Assembly (NCBI GenBank): GCA_029168955.1 | Contig: JAPDOI010000132.1 | Span: 372,001-436,000 of the forward strand | Length of the DNA: 64,000 nt | Origin: Aplectana chamaeleonis | Taxonomy: Eukaryota; Nematoda; Chromadorea; Rhabditida; Cosmocercidae | Direction of reading: 5' to 3' | Part shown: piece by piece, positions 44,931 through 57,035 of the stretch | How the letters are laid out: each line of letters starts with the position of its first letter | Position numbering within the stretch: position 1 is the first letter of the stretch | Made by a program: the position numbers and the translations under genes | Notes under the pieces: generated by a model | Told to the model about the DNA's origin: nothing | Databases searched by the model: none | What the model saw: only the letters and a program-made list of their open reading frames with translations

Positions 44931-46539
44931 CGATTAAAATGAGGTGCAATCCTACTTTATGGGTGCACTTCACGATTAAAAGCAACAGTCTCCTGATTCT
45001 CCCGATTTTGGCAGGGGAGGGAAACCCGGGTAGGTGCTCAAATTCAGTGCGGCACAGTAAAATGGGCGTGGCCCGGTGCCTCGCACCATAGCGTCCTCCC
45101 GTTAAGATAGCACCGATATGGATATAAGACAATCGGCATTGAAAAAAAAACGTAAAATCCTCTATGCCAATCATTGGTCACCCTTTAAGCTAGAATAGCG
45201 CCACAAACGACAATGCGAAAAAACTGAGGTCTTTAGCAATTCTTGCCAGTGCGATTCATTTCGAGTAAATAAAACAAGGGCAAAGCTTCAATAGAGAGGA
45301 AAGCAAGAAAAAAAGGCGGAAACAAGAGTATCAGAACATCAATTTTCGCCAGTGCGGAATACTGCCAAAAAAGTGCGAAAACATAACGTCGCATGAGTCA
45401 TCAATTTCAACACGGGCGTAAGCAACCACACTACGCCCGCAATGGAATCACCGACACTATGATCGACGCCAGCTTACTTTGGGATCCCAGTCATCAGTCG
45501 CGGCGACAAGATTAGGCCACGCCCCCAGTCTGACGCTCGGCGACCTTTCACCGGTCACTGGAACTCTGCAGACCCCTGTATCCTCTGTTTCCGAGTGTGA
45601 CTTACTTCCGTGCATCGCGTGCGTATGCGCGCGTCCGCTGCGTCTCCTTCTCCTCGCACTTTCTCGCTGTCTCTACCCTCGCTCCGCACAGCCGCGCGAG
45701 GGAGCAGAATAAATCTGGCTCGGAAACAGAGGATAGACTCTTACGAGTACCAGGACATGCTCAAAAAACTCACCTTCTGCCGTTTCTAGGCCCCCCTTAG
45801 GACCGTCAGTACACTTTTCATCAATATAACATCCATGTGAGCAGGTCAACGAGGAACTTTTCTGCGCAGCACAATGTGCTTGTTCGGGTGGCCAGGATGC
45901 AGCCTGGACCTCAATGCCATGGGGAATCTATGAGGGATTCTAGTTCACCGAATGTATGCCAGTTGCGTTTAGTACAGCAATGCTTTAGCAAAAATCTCAC
46001 GAATGTAGAACTGCCGTATAATGAGACACAAAGAAAACAAATTTCAAAAATCATTTCAAAAAAACTGCGAAAGCTGAAATCAACCGTAAGGAAGGTTTCC
46101 AGAATTATTTCGTGTACTGATTACAATGGTGTAACCAGAAAGAGTCCAACTCTTCTATTGAACTTGGTACTGTGAAAAAATTGGGGTGTCGTATAATTAT
46201 GATCAGCAGTGTAGAACAAAGGAGCTGTGGACTTAGTGGATGCATTGAGCCCGCGATCTGAGGTCATACTCAAATACTCATTGAGTTAAACGTATTCAGA
46301 GAACGAGGTATATTTCAAGATGGTTCGTCCTCAAATACGAATGTACTCAGCGATATGATTTAACGTCTGGGACGAAGAAGCCACCCTCTACGTTGATCTG
46401 CTTCCTTCCATTGTTTGAGTTTGAAACCCTCCTTCCTGAATCACTTATAAGATAGGTAATCAAACAATTCTTTCTGCATAACTTACCCAAGTGTAACACG
46501 CCTTCCAAACGTGTTTATTCCTTGTCTTTGAAGACCAGA
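44931..46539. other. Unassigned stretch after the satellite
   Basis: No supported gene. A plus-strand frame at 45837-46175 (…ETQRKQISKIISKKLRKLK…) is basic and weakly like the region after the RT in Penelope-type proteins, but this is not enough for a call. Confidence 0.3.
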
Positions 46540-47400
46540 TTCAGTGAACTGTTGAGATCATTTGTTCTTCGGTTCTGCGATTCTCAACGCTCCCATAACG
46601 CATTCTGTATATGATTTGGTTTCTGGCAGCATCGCAGTGAACAATGTAAGCCATTATAGCACTGGATACGAGTGTTGTTCAAGAAGATTCCCTAGGTACG
46701 TGATCGTCGTCCCCAGAAAATTGAATATTCAGAGCTGTTCATCGATGTAGGATCCTTTTCGAACTCGTTCAAAATCCATGATTATTTCATCAACCGCTGC
46801 ATTTCCAACGATCTTGTGACGCATTAATGCTTGGCGTCGTACAAATAAATCTTGTTTACATTTCAATTAGCTGTGTGTCGCAATTGATAGTGGAAAAATA
46901 CCAAGCCATGAATTTCCGTTCTGCTTTGCCTCTGGCATATCTACATTGGTTGCGTCAATGTTTGAAGACCTGCTTGCTTCGAACGCACAAAGTTCTCTTC
47001 TGTTTCTGCTACTCAACCCACTTCAGGTATCCGTTCTTTTCGGACATCTATCCATCTCTTCTCAACTCTTCCATACCGTTAGATGTTTGTTGAACACAAG
47101 CGTGTGATCAACGTGCTCCGACCTCCAGTTGATATACGATTCCAAGGGTGCATTCTGAGTGAATAATTTCTTCTTTCTTCCATCGCTGCCAGTATGAATC
47201 TTTCGATATAGCTTGAATATTGATGTCTTCCAATAACGTTTTCTCAGTGGTTTCATAGACTTGACCCGCTTAATTTTTAGCGAGAATTTCAAACGTTGAT
47301 CGCACTTGTCCATCCATTCTGAAACAAACGAGATGAAATCGACAACCAGGAACATGGCTGTAGTAAGCATGCGTCAGAAGTTCTAAGGGCTGAGTAGCCC
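46540..47400 (-). pseudogene. Possible decayed Penelope-like fragment
   Basis: A minus-strand frame (47062-47370) contains KTSIFKLYRKIHTGSDG, which resembles the VYRKPTHT block that follows the RT in Penelope-like proteins, then about 30 residues and a stop. Lower coordinates on the same strand show Cys-rich words (RIQCYNGLHC) where GIY-YIG would lie. Frames are broken. It could be coincidence. Confidence 0.25.
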
Positions 47401-47559
47401 TACGGGTAATAGCGAACAAACTGTGAGATGGCGACAGTGTAGTCGGCCGGCTGCTGTGAAAAAGAAGACTGGCGCTCACTCTCACCTGACACATCGATCC
47501 GGCTTTTCACCTACAGGGGTGGTCACGCTTCAGACTCTTCATGGGTGCGGAAGCTCATC

Positions 47560-47960
47560 TTCACGATAGGCCCTCTTTCACATGAAGAAAAAAGAGAATT
47601 TTCTGCTGAGAGAAGGAAGACCTACTTCTACTAGCGGGGGGAAGGCCATCAGCACCCTCCAGAAATTCAAGCCAGCACCATTCTCTCCTAAGAGAAGGGA
47701 AAACTTTGACCTCTTCTCATATACACGAGGGGAGGGCCTTCGCTACCCTCACAAAAGCGAAAGCGAGCTCCTTTTTCGGCTCAGAAAAAGAAAGGCATTG
47801 AGCTCTCCCAGTAGCGAGGGGCCTTCCGCCTTATTACAAAGAAAGAATTGAGCTCCTCTCTCTGATCTGGAAAGGAGTCCTTTCGCCCACTCTGAAAACG
47901 TCAGGGGAGAAAGTTAGTCCCTTCCTCAGCGGAAGAAGCGAGCTTCTCCTCTTCTTCGAA
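47560..47960. repeat. Degenerate purine-rich tandem repeat, ~85-bp period
   Basis: About four to five imperfect units share AGAGAAGG(A/G)A, GCGAGGGG(C/A)(C/A)TTC and GAGCTCC words. The 89-codon frame inside is low-complexity and probably non-coding. Confidence 0.45.
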
Positions 47961-50900
47961 AATGGGCATTTGTATCCCTCAGAACCCACCCGCCCCCGCC
48001 CCACAGAAAATAGGGACAGCTTCCTGTTTTTTTCTGGTGAGAGGCTTCAAGGTCTTGATTTCCGCTAAATTCAGAAAAAAAAACTTGCCGATTACTACGA
48101 AAATAACAGCAAAGGAAGCAAAAGAAACAAGAACAAAAAAAGGCAGCAGAGCAATGCAAAAGAAAATCAAAAGATGAAAAAGGGTTGGGAGATTTTTTCG
48201 CTTGAAAATCCGAATATTTGTTACTTCTCTGTGAAATTCTTCTTGCACAGCAACTGATAAAGGAGTTTAAGAGTATACAGAAACAGTTTTGTTACAAAAG
48301 ACAAGCAAAAGTTTGTGTCAACTAAATACAAACAATGGAGCTCGAGAACGTCAACGAACTTTATTGGAACCGTGAACCAGCAAAAAATATCCATTTTAGA
48401 TTGCTATTTTAACTTCACATGCGTTTTTTGTGGTTTTTTCGCCTTGATCGTACTACGGCGTAACCAAAACAAGACTTTACTAAAAAAAACTCGACAATCT
48501 TACACATTTCATCGAGAAGACTGCCTACGAACGAAATTTGCCGAATTTTCCACATTTGGCGCAGTATTTTTGGGCTTCATGCATGTTAGTTACATAGAAT
48601 ACTCTTGCAGTATGAAAAAAAATTGTGGAGCATTTATTTCAAATAAGTTATTAACTAACGATCAGAATCCGGGATAAATAGTTTGGGAATAGATTTATCT
48701 ATCTCCCATTGCCGACTCGAATGATTCGCTAGGTCGCCAATTCTGTTCCTTTCAACATTTCTTTTCTTCATTGTTTATCTCTCGCCCTTCGTATCTCTCT
48801 CTCTCTCTCCTAGTGAGTCTTGATTCTTCCCCATGGAATTTCTTTGATGTTAATGAAGCGTTACTCACTTTGTAGCACAACATCAACGCAGGTTATCGAA
48901 TTTGAAACTTCACGGGTTAAGGGGCAGGTACAGGCTATAAAACGGCGAAATTCACATGGTCCCTAGGCGTGCTGGTGCGGAGCGGTGGTTAGAGACAGTG
49001 AGAGAGCGGAGGGCAGACGGAGGCTGAGGCGTCGCGCGCACCGCTCGCGTCTCGAATGATGGGAATTGCGAAGTTTTATAGAGTTTACTTGATGTTTCCC
49101 GGGAAGGGTTCAGGTCATTGCTCCGTTCGATCACGGAGCAGTGATGCAGCCGCGCAAGAAAAAATGTTGTCACTGATATTCTCTGCCACAAGGAGTGATC
49201 GCGTGGCAAACTCCACTGGCTCGGCTACAAAGCTCGTGGAACAATAAATGCGGCAGATGCGATACCAGACATGAATGAACACAGACGAACACATGGGAAG
49301 GGCTCAAATGCTGAGAATGGAGAGCGGTGAGTCACTCTCGCTTCCGACGTTTCGGTTTCGTAAGCGGGTCGCGAGCGGAATAATGGTATAGGGCGCTCTG
49401 GGCAGATGGATCCAAGTAGAATTTTAGTCAGAAATGGCGGCACGGGGCTACCACGGTGGAAAAACAATGGAACTACATATGTACTCATAGTTCCATTCAT
49501 GCTCCGTTGTGTATTCACAGGAGGGGCAACAAAATGGTGGGAAAGGGCACAATGACTATAATAAATGAAAAGAGATTCATCTTGGGTGCTTTTACAATTT
49601 CCAGGGGTTTCAATGCAATTTCGATCGTTTTGCGGTTCTTGAACCATTGCAGAAGAATCGGAGTCCTCGATCTATTTCTGTCTTCTGTCAGACGCAGTTT
49701 CAGCATGGTTCTCGTCTTCTGCGTTAATTTGTTGTGGTGACTATCGCTTGCACCATGAACTTTGCTCTTGCACATCTGGCGCTTAGCCCGGTACGTTGGT
49801 CTCATGCTATTTTTACCTCACCGTCAATGTTTGTGATTGCACAGCATCGGTGCCGGCAAGTGTCGCCACATGACTGAGGTAGTCCTTTTGTGAGTAAGAT
49901 CTTGACTGGAAAGATGCAGCAGCGATTTAGTGGGTTTCCCCTATTTTCAACTTTTTTGTGGCGCCTAAATCGCGTTCAGTGTGTATCTTGCTTGGTCGTC
50001 GGGAGTGTCGCGAATGCGACTGGTCCTTCGATGAGGGCACCGTAGCACAGGTGTGTTGGACGCCCCGCACGACCGGGCGACCGCTAGTCCGCATCGCAGT
50101 GTCACTCCACATCCTGACGCTACGTGGCAGTGCGCTGCCTACCCCGGTATTACGCATATATAGGGGAACCAGATGTCAGCAGGTTAATCCTGCATTGTCA
50201 TCCGTCATCTGGCAATGGCACGCACTGTACGGCTCCGATGGCCGTCAAACATCATCGGGCACATAGCGCCTGACTCGAAGGGAACGAATTGACGCGAAGG
50301 TAGCGCTTATGCTATTTGTCCTGAAGCAGCTCATTCACCGCAAATCGCAAACCGCTCAGCTCCTTTAAAATTCAGGTGGACCTCAGGTAAAGTAGGATAG
50401 TTATGCCATAAGGGCGAGAAAAATAGTAACTTTTTCGCGTATGTGCTTTCCCATTACTGGTCTTACCCGCTTGTTATTTTCCAACCGCTTATAATAAATT
50501 AGTGTGTGATTCAATGTATTGCCTCGCCTAGTTTATGAATGCTCTCCGCGAAGACCGCGGTCCCCATTAGGTGAAGAGGGCTGTCACGGGGTTATAACAT
50601 GGCGGTCACTTGCTCCGGCTTGGAAAAGTTCTCCCGTCGGCCTACAAGGGCGGAAGGACGCAACGGCTTACGACAGGGGCCGAACCCGCTGGGTTGTGGC
50701 ACGGCCTAGCCGTGTATGGATTCGGCTCTAAGTCGACGTCATGAGCACCCCTGGTGTGTTTGGGACGCCATTCCTCCTTAGTTGTAAGGAAAGCGTGCAG
50801 GTGCATTTATGCTTCAGATTTATTTTAACATAACATGGCGAATCTGGTGTACAGCACACAGAGAACAGTATTCGTAAACTTGAACCGTTCTGTTTTGCCA

Positions 50901-52405
50901 ACAATTTTTCGGTCCTTTCGAAATAAAACTACCGGGGATTGTTTTTGCGGTAAGACGAACTGTTGTGTTTTATTGCAGATACGTACACCGCCTTGCTCTA
51001 CTACGGCGCAGCTATTTCAAAACGCCAGTGCTTCCAAAACCTAAAAAAGAATATCTAAAACGGTCTTAGCGTGCCATACTAATTGCCAAAACGTAGCTCG
51101 AACATTAAGAAAAGTGACAGCTCTGCCAAAATATTACAAACGAGATTCTATAATGAAGAACGTATTAAATCTTCTTCTTCGAAAAATCAGTGTTAGAAAT
51201 ATGAGAGATATCAATGGAATGAAGAAAAAAAAACTACACGACACAATTGTTTTGGTTGAAGCTTGAACTTAGAGCACAACAGAATGGGATTTATTCTTGC
51301 AGTTTAGGGTTAAGAAGAAATATGAAAAAAGTTTTGCTCCATGAGGACATAGAAATCGATCCCAGGAGTAAAGATGAGGGAAGAAAAACACTGAGTGCTA
51401 GAAAGAGAATCCAACACAAGCTATGGTCTGTGTAACCCGCGCGCTGAGCGCAGCTTCCTATTCGAGAAACACGGACGATAAATAAGGGAAGGAAAAAACA
51501 ACGGTACAAGGGGTTGGTCACCGGAAAGGTTGAGCATCGCTTGAGATGAACATGGGGAAAATACGGTCTGTGCTTGCAGACGCCTCTGCGCACGCGGAAA
51601 AATCGGTTTTAATCGTGTATGGCGAAAAATTCAAGATTCGCGTTGATCCAACCCGAATACAATGTCCGGGGCGGCATGTACGAACCTTTCGGGGTTGGGG
51701 CAGGGGTTAGGGGTCGCTTATACTTCCGTCGCGGGGCGGCGAGAATACAGAAATATCGATCGAGCGGCGCCTCGCGAGGTGTTCAGAGTTTTTTGCTTGA
51801 ATCCTCCAACGGCGCAGCATGCAGCCGCCGCCTGGGTGCTTCCGCGCCTCCCGGGAGAGCAGGCCACCATTTGCTTTTTGCTGTTATTTCATATACATTC
51901 TCAATTTTTGTTCCCCTAATTCATCGCTAAGAGTTACTCCGAAGTCCTGGGCTTGGATTAAAATAAGCTGGGTTGTGAAAGTTACATTTTACGCTTTTGA
52001 GATAAGTTTTCTTTAAAGAAAATTGTCTCGAAGACCCTATCTGCTTTCGAGTGCGGTGTTATGATACAAAAGGTCAAATAAGCCCTCAACCACCGTACTG
52101 ATACCATTGGTGTCGCTACTTGCCACGCTTTTTGGAGCAGAAAGAACTCGATCGAGGGTCCCGACTGGATGCCCTGCGGACGATAATTCTGTCAATCAAG
52201 AATTTGTAACCAGCAAGGACGAATCCAGTTATTCTGAACATTTTGTCACATTTCACAAAGATTGTACTTTTTTTTCTTTGGAGAATTCATTTGATGCTTC
52301 TCATGCCATGTAAGCCTGTTCTTTGTAAACGGCAGCCATCTTTCCGCCACCACCTACCCCCTTTTTCCTTCATGGTTCGCGAAGTTTATGGTGATGTGGC
52401 GTACA
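47961..52405. other. Unassigned stretch with GC-rich islands
   Basis: No gene could be supported. GC-rich islands lie at 48960-49060, 49960-50160, 50530-50740 and 51660-51880. The third has several open codons and words that look like the 5' part of a retroelement, but no motif is diagnostic. A TATAAAA lies at 48936. Confidence 0.3.
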
Positions 52406-52427
52406 GGATCTAATTACCCAAGTTTCA
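52406..52427 (+). other. SL1-like spliced-leader word
   Basis: TAATTACCCAAGTTT (52411-52425) is identical to 15 consecutive bases of the nematode SL1 leader, followed by CAG instead of GAG. There is no GT donor after it and no clear SL RNA body or Sm site in the usual place. A dead SL pseudogene, an SL-bearing retrocopy or chance. Confidence 0.35.
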
Positions 52428-52837
52428 GGAGAATTTGGGGTGGCTCGTTGCTTGCTGGTGATAAAACTTAGCAGTGTTGTGGTGCACGTGCAGGTTTTTC
52501 TTGTGCTTGGCTGGAAGGCTCAGTGGCTCGTGTGGACGTCCTGGTACTGCGGGTGTTTCTGAGTGGACCGATCGAGAGACCGCTAATCTGTTGCTGTGGA
52601 ACACTTTTCAGGAGTCGGTCATCACGTTTTCTTTGGTTTTCCTGACGCACGCTTGACTGTAGCTGTCGCTTAGTCTAACACTAATCCCACTCACCCACTC
52701 AGCCCAGCCCCACTCACCCTCATGACAGCGGCCCCTTAAGACTTCTTACTAATCACAATTTCTCTACAGGGGGTCGCTGTCACATGATGCATCCGCCACA
52801 TTGACTCCTCACTTCTTCGGTTTTTTCGATTCTGCCA

Positions 52838-54175
52838 GTGATCTTATCCGAGGCTTCTGATTTTTTCCGCCTCACATATAATTTTTTTGTTCTTCTTCGC
52901 CTGGTCTTCACTGTCATTGAGCAACGCACCGGAGGGCAGGAAGAAGACGAGATTGACGACAGCGGTAATGGCCATCAGACTTACGTCAGCGATGAGCAAG
53001 ACGACAAACGCCGGGAACATTTAAAAAAATTTGCTGAAGTAAGTATCGTGTCAAGGATCACAAATGAAGGATCAGGGACATTCGAGGAAATGAAGAAGGC
53101 GAGGTTGGAACACGGGGAAAGATTGTATCAGTCAAAGGAGCAAAGCGAATTTGTTAGAGGGGTGGCGCAATTTGCGAATGCTTTCGACCCACTGGGAAAG
53201 GTGGAAAACCAGAAGCAAAAGGAGGGTTGCGAGAAGCGAATTATTGTAATTAGCTGCAGATCTGGGTTCAGACGCTGAGGTCGACTGGGTGAGATAGAGG
53301 AAAATGAATACGAAACGAGGTCGAAAGTGGAAGAACAACTCGAACAACGACAAGCCCATGCAATAACAGGAGAGCAGTCACAAAAACAAACACAAGTGAG
53401 ACAATATGCGCCAACCCTACCCCCGCTACAAGTGCCGAAGTCCTATGGAACGACGGACGAGTATGGGAACTTCTGGGGATTCGAAGTCAACTTTCACAAC
53501 CAACTAATACTGGTCATGGCAAAATGCAATAACCTACTAAATGCACTTGCATTGGAAGAAGAGGCCAAGAAGGCTATAGAGAAGTCTACTTTCACGGAAG
53601 CAAGTCACACAATCACCATAGACTGGTTGAAGTGGATGTATGAAAAGAGGAGTACGATTCCGGATGAACTATACAGATCGATCGAATAAGTATTATCAAA
53701 GAGCTACATCATGATCACAACAAAGGGTCAAAGAAAGCTGCTGGATGACGCGTCGGCAATAATGGCTTAGCTACAGAGCAATATTCAAAATGTCTATCAC
53801 AGGCGGCTCCTAGCTGGTTTTCCGGAGATTCAAGCCAAGCTTTCAAAGGAAAGCGCTGGTGAACCGAGAAACCTTACCGTCCATGATCAGTGGACGTGAG
53901 AAAGATTATACAACGCTTTGGAGAGCGTTATAGTTGGAGAGGGAAGGATTGAGCTAGCGCAACGAGTAATCAATGGAACTCAACCGCGTCAAGAGGAGTT
54001 GTCCAGTCGTTCGTCACCTGCCAGACCGGCCTGCATATGCTGTCAGAGGACCAACCACACATCATCCAAGTTTAGGACAGTCCCGGTGGAGCAAAGTTTG
54101 TCATTTCTGGTCAGTACAGTTCTTTGTAGGAATTGCGGGAGATCAAATCACGGAGTAGAAACATGATGAAGTAGA
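52838..54175 (+). pseudogene. BEL/Pao retrotransposon gag-like pseudogene
   Basis: Several open segments in shifted frames read like BEL/Pao gag. First an acidic, coiled N-terminal part (52921-53275). Then PTLPPLQVPKSYGTTDEY and FWGFEVNFHNQL (53420-53520), the LPxLPxPxFxGxxxEFxxFW-type core of the DUF1759 gag family. Then a helix-rich stretch to a stop at 53687. Last, a zinc-knuckle-like tail CICCQRTNHTSSKF...CRNCGRSNHGVET (54030-54165), matching the C-x2-C-x4-H pattern of BEL gag. Gag builds the particle that packages retroelement RNA. Stops and frameshifts make this copy inactive, and pol was not found. Just downstream it is split by a CAGGG element. Confidence 0.65.
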
Positions 54176-54295
54176 GGCCGTTCCCGTAGCGAGAGAAAGC
54201 ATCATTATTTGATGTGCCAAGAGCAATCAAGGCGGAATCAATAACATGTCGAGACACAAATTCCAGGCGATCGCATGTATCCGAGAGATACCGAC

Positions 54296-56078
54296 CAGGG
54301 ATGTGCGGAAAAATATTTTTAGAAACAGAGAACAGAAGATCTTGTTTGACAGAAAACAGAAAAAAATTTCAAAAAATGGACAGAAAACAGAAAATTTTCA
54401 AAAGTCAATAAAGCGTGTTCAGCGTACACTAAACGAAATTTTTCAAGGCATTGAACTTTTTTTAAACATTTTTCGAGTGATCTAAGATTATTTCATTGAA
54501 TTTTCAAAACGTTAGGGTTGGCCAGAACAAAAACTATAGGCGCTCAAGAATTGTAGATTATGAGTGCGATGAGGTGACAAATGTTCATCAAACCTTCCTT
54601 TTCCCAGGCAATAAAAGCTAGATTATTTATTAGAAGCTCAATACATATGTCTGGACAAGGAGTACGTATTGAAGTCTGAGCGAGCTTTCCGTTCCTGAGT
54701 GTACATATTTTGACACTTATTGCGGGATAACTGCTGTTTCGAATACTGTACTACTCCTCAGAGTTGAAAGTCACGCCCGTGCCGCACGCCTGTGTCGTTA
54801 GAGTATAAATGACCTGACGCGCTGTTCGCTCCACGTTGAGAGCCCCTCGTGCCTCTGTGGCAGAATTATCATCTGCCTCATAGGCTCACCATCAATTTCT
54901 TGGCGCTTCATCTGAACTGAATTCTGTGCCATCTGCGTTGCAGTGAATTGAAACACGTATTTAGAGTTTTGCGTGCATGTTACAGTTGGGGCCAACGTTA
55001 CCCCGCTCTACCGAAGCGGGTACGCTGGGAGCTGGTATTCGTAAAGGCTTGACTCTGAGAGAAATCGCCGCTGCGGCTCCGCGATAGTGCCGCTTTGGCG
55101 CGTGCAGGCACCGAAGCGGCACTATCGCTGCGGCACTACCTCGGAGCCATAGCGGGGACCCAACAGTACCGTTTCGGCTCGCGATAACGCCGCAGCGGCT
55201 CCGGGATAGTGTCTGATTTGAAGCTATTTAATAATTATAAGACAACTAGAGAGGGGTCTAGTGGTAAGAACAAAAATTCGGACCTGCGGTCGTTACGTCC
55301 TTTGTCTGATAAGCACAGAGGTTACCGCCGCTCTTGCGCGAAAGGAAACATGGAGTGTACCTCAAACTTGGGCATATTGAACCGGCGACAATTTCGTTTT
55401 GCCACACAGTACGGTACATCGTACTCCACGCGGGTTCGCTTCTGCATCCTCGCGAAGCCGGCGCGTTTCTAACGCGGAGCTGCTGCGGTACTATCGCCGC
55501 GATGTCGAGGCTCAAGGCCCGGCAGCAGAATCGTCTGATCACGGAGCCGCTGCGGCACTGTCGCGGTACTATCGCGGCACAGTTGAGGATCGCAGTACTT
55601 TGCCGGCACCGAGGCGGCACATTTTTTCAGAGTAACGGGTTTCGTGTTTATTTAGTGGTTTGTGGGGGCCAGCCGACTTCCTAACGAGTGCCTTCATCTT
55701 CCTACAGAAATCTGTTTGAAACTGAAAGACCCGGAGAGCTGGTTGGTTTGGTTCACCTCGGCGAGGATCGGACCCGACCGTGTACAGCGAACAGCATCGT
55801 TTCCTCCCACCACGCCACACGTGCCCTAATGGATAACCACTACAGCGAGATAAAAGCATCTAGCGTAGTACAGCTGGAGAAAGCCTGGGTGAAGTACACC
55901 CTTACGCTATCAGCGCACCTTCGAAAAATCCAAAAAAAAAACAGTCCTGCTGCCAATCGCGGTACACGTTTTTTCTGTTTTCTGTCCAATTTTTGCTTAT
56001 TTTTACAGAAAATAGAAAACAGAAAAAATGGCCAAAAACGGGCAGAAAACAGAAAACAGAAAATTCCGCACATCCCTG
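54296..56078. mobile_element. 1.8-kb CAGGGATGTGCGG element with perfect 8-bp TSD (hAT-like)
   Basis: It starts CAGGGATGTGCGGAAAAAT and ends with the invert ATTCCGCACATCCCTG-type. It is flanked by ATACCGAC at 54288-54295 and 56079-56086. Both subterminal regions are runs of AGAAAACAGAAAA and its complement. The interior carries a GC-rich iterated element (55065-55621) and no transposase. The CAGGG start and 8-bp TSD fit hAT. Confidence 0.85.
55065..55625. repeat. GC-rich GCGGCACTATCGCGGC iterated element, copy 1
   Basis: Many direct and inverted copies of words like GCGGCACTATCGC and GCTGCGGCTCCGCGATAGTG lie at both ends, with a less repetitive middle (55250-55470). It contains a near-palindrome at about 55083-55127. 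Homologous along its length to 59650-60215. Long open frames in several phases are a by-product of the iteration. Confidence 0.7.
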
Positions 56079-56086
56079 ATACCGAC

Positions 56087-56884
56087 GCAGGCCCGAGCGA
56101 CAATGATTTCAACGAGAGGCTTTCGAGAGGAGCCACAGCGAGCTCGAGAGGCGCCACATTACTTTTGAGTGTGACATGCGATATTTACTGCTATTCCCGA
56201 TGTTTGTGGAGCAGCGTTAGGCGGGCGTTGTCCAGCTGGACAACGGTAGTGACATAAAAATTTTCGGAATTTAGTTTTTTTTTTCATGGGGGGAAGTAAA
56301 AATTTGAAGTCGAAACACAAAATCGGGGTTATTTCCATTCGCGTTTCTCTTTCCGTGAGAGAAAAAGATTTTCGAATGAGGGGTTCGGACACGGTTGTCA
56401 CACATAAAAGGATCAAAGAGAACAGTAGTAAAGCACCACAACAGTACATGTGAGGAAAGTATCTACACACAATGATGTTATAGCCGTATGTTAAGCAGTA
56501 GCCAAATTTTCAGCACATAAGACAAACTTTGAAACGATTTACGTTGATTAATCGGGTCAGTCACCGCTTTAATTCTCTACTTCGCAAATTGGACAACTTA
56601 CGTCCCCCCATAAATTTTCAGATTATCCAAATTCTGGAAAAAGATTCAGAATATCCATGAAATTCCCTACAAATTGATACCTAATACCCCGCTTGCTCCT
56701 GCCGGACTCATCTGAGCGAGCTAGGTATGAGTCTTATTGTTAGTTAAAATAACGGGCGTTCCACTCAAAGACCATTTTCATAGAGTCGGTTTGAAAATAG
56801 TGGGCTGTCACTGGGTGGGGGTGCCTAACCGTTGCTGCTAAAAATATTTGTAGCTAGATTACCAAGGATTCTCTTTGAAAAAGG
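56087..56884. other. Unassigned stretch
   Basis: A minus-strand frame (56159-56470) begins with a plausible signal peptide (CCGALLLFSLILLCVTTV), but its remainder has no recognisable domain. Not called as a gene. Confidence 0.25.
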
Positions 56885-57035
56885 TGTTACATCGACATGG
56901 ATCGGGAAGAGATTTCGCTTTTACTGTGAGGGTTGGCGCAAATTCGGTGCCATATGCTATAACATAGGTGCACCGAGTTTGCGTCAACCTTCAACAGTGA
57001 ATGCGAAGTCTCTTCACGATCCATGCCGATGTTAC
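56885..57035. repeat. Foldback with GGTTGGCGCAA arms, copy 2
   Basis: About 70-bp arms: TTACATCGACATGGATC, then GAAGAGATTTCGC and GGTTGGCGCAAATTCGGTGC on the left, mirrored on the right ending CCATGCCGATGT. Homologous to 17754-17905. Confidence 0.75.

Noticed and set aside
48315..48677. 120-codon frame, AT-rich
   Set aside because: No motif, no splice context, low-complexity neighbours; could be a real small exon but cannot be supported.
50519..50731. GC-rich frame resembling the 5' part of a non-LTR retroelement
   Set aside because: The feeling of familiarity rests on words, not on a diagnostic domain; no RT or endonuclease nearby.
56159..56470. Minus-strand frame with a signal-peptide-like start
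   Set aside because: Only the hydrophobic start is suggestive; the rest is basic and unstructured and overlaps no splice-consistent exons.
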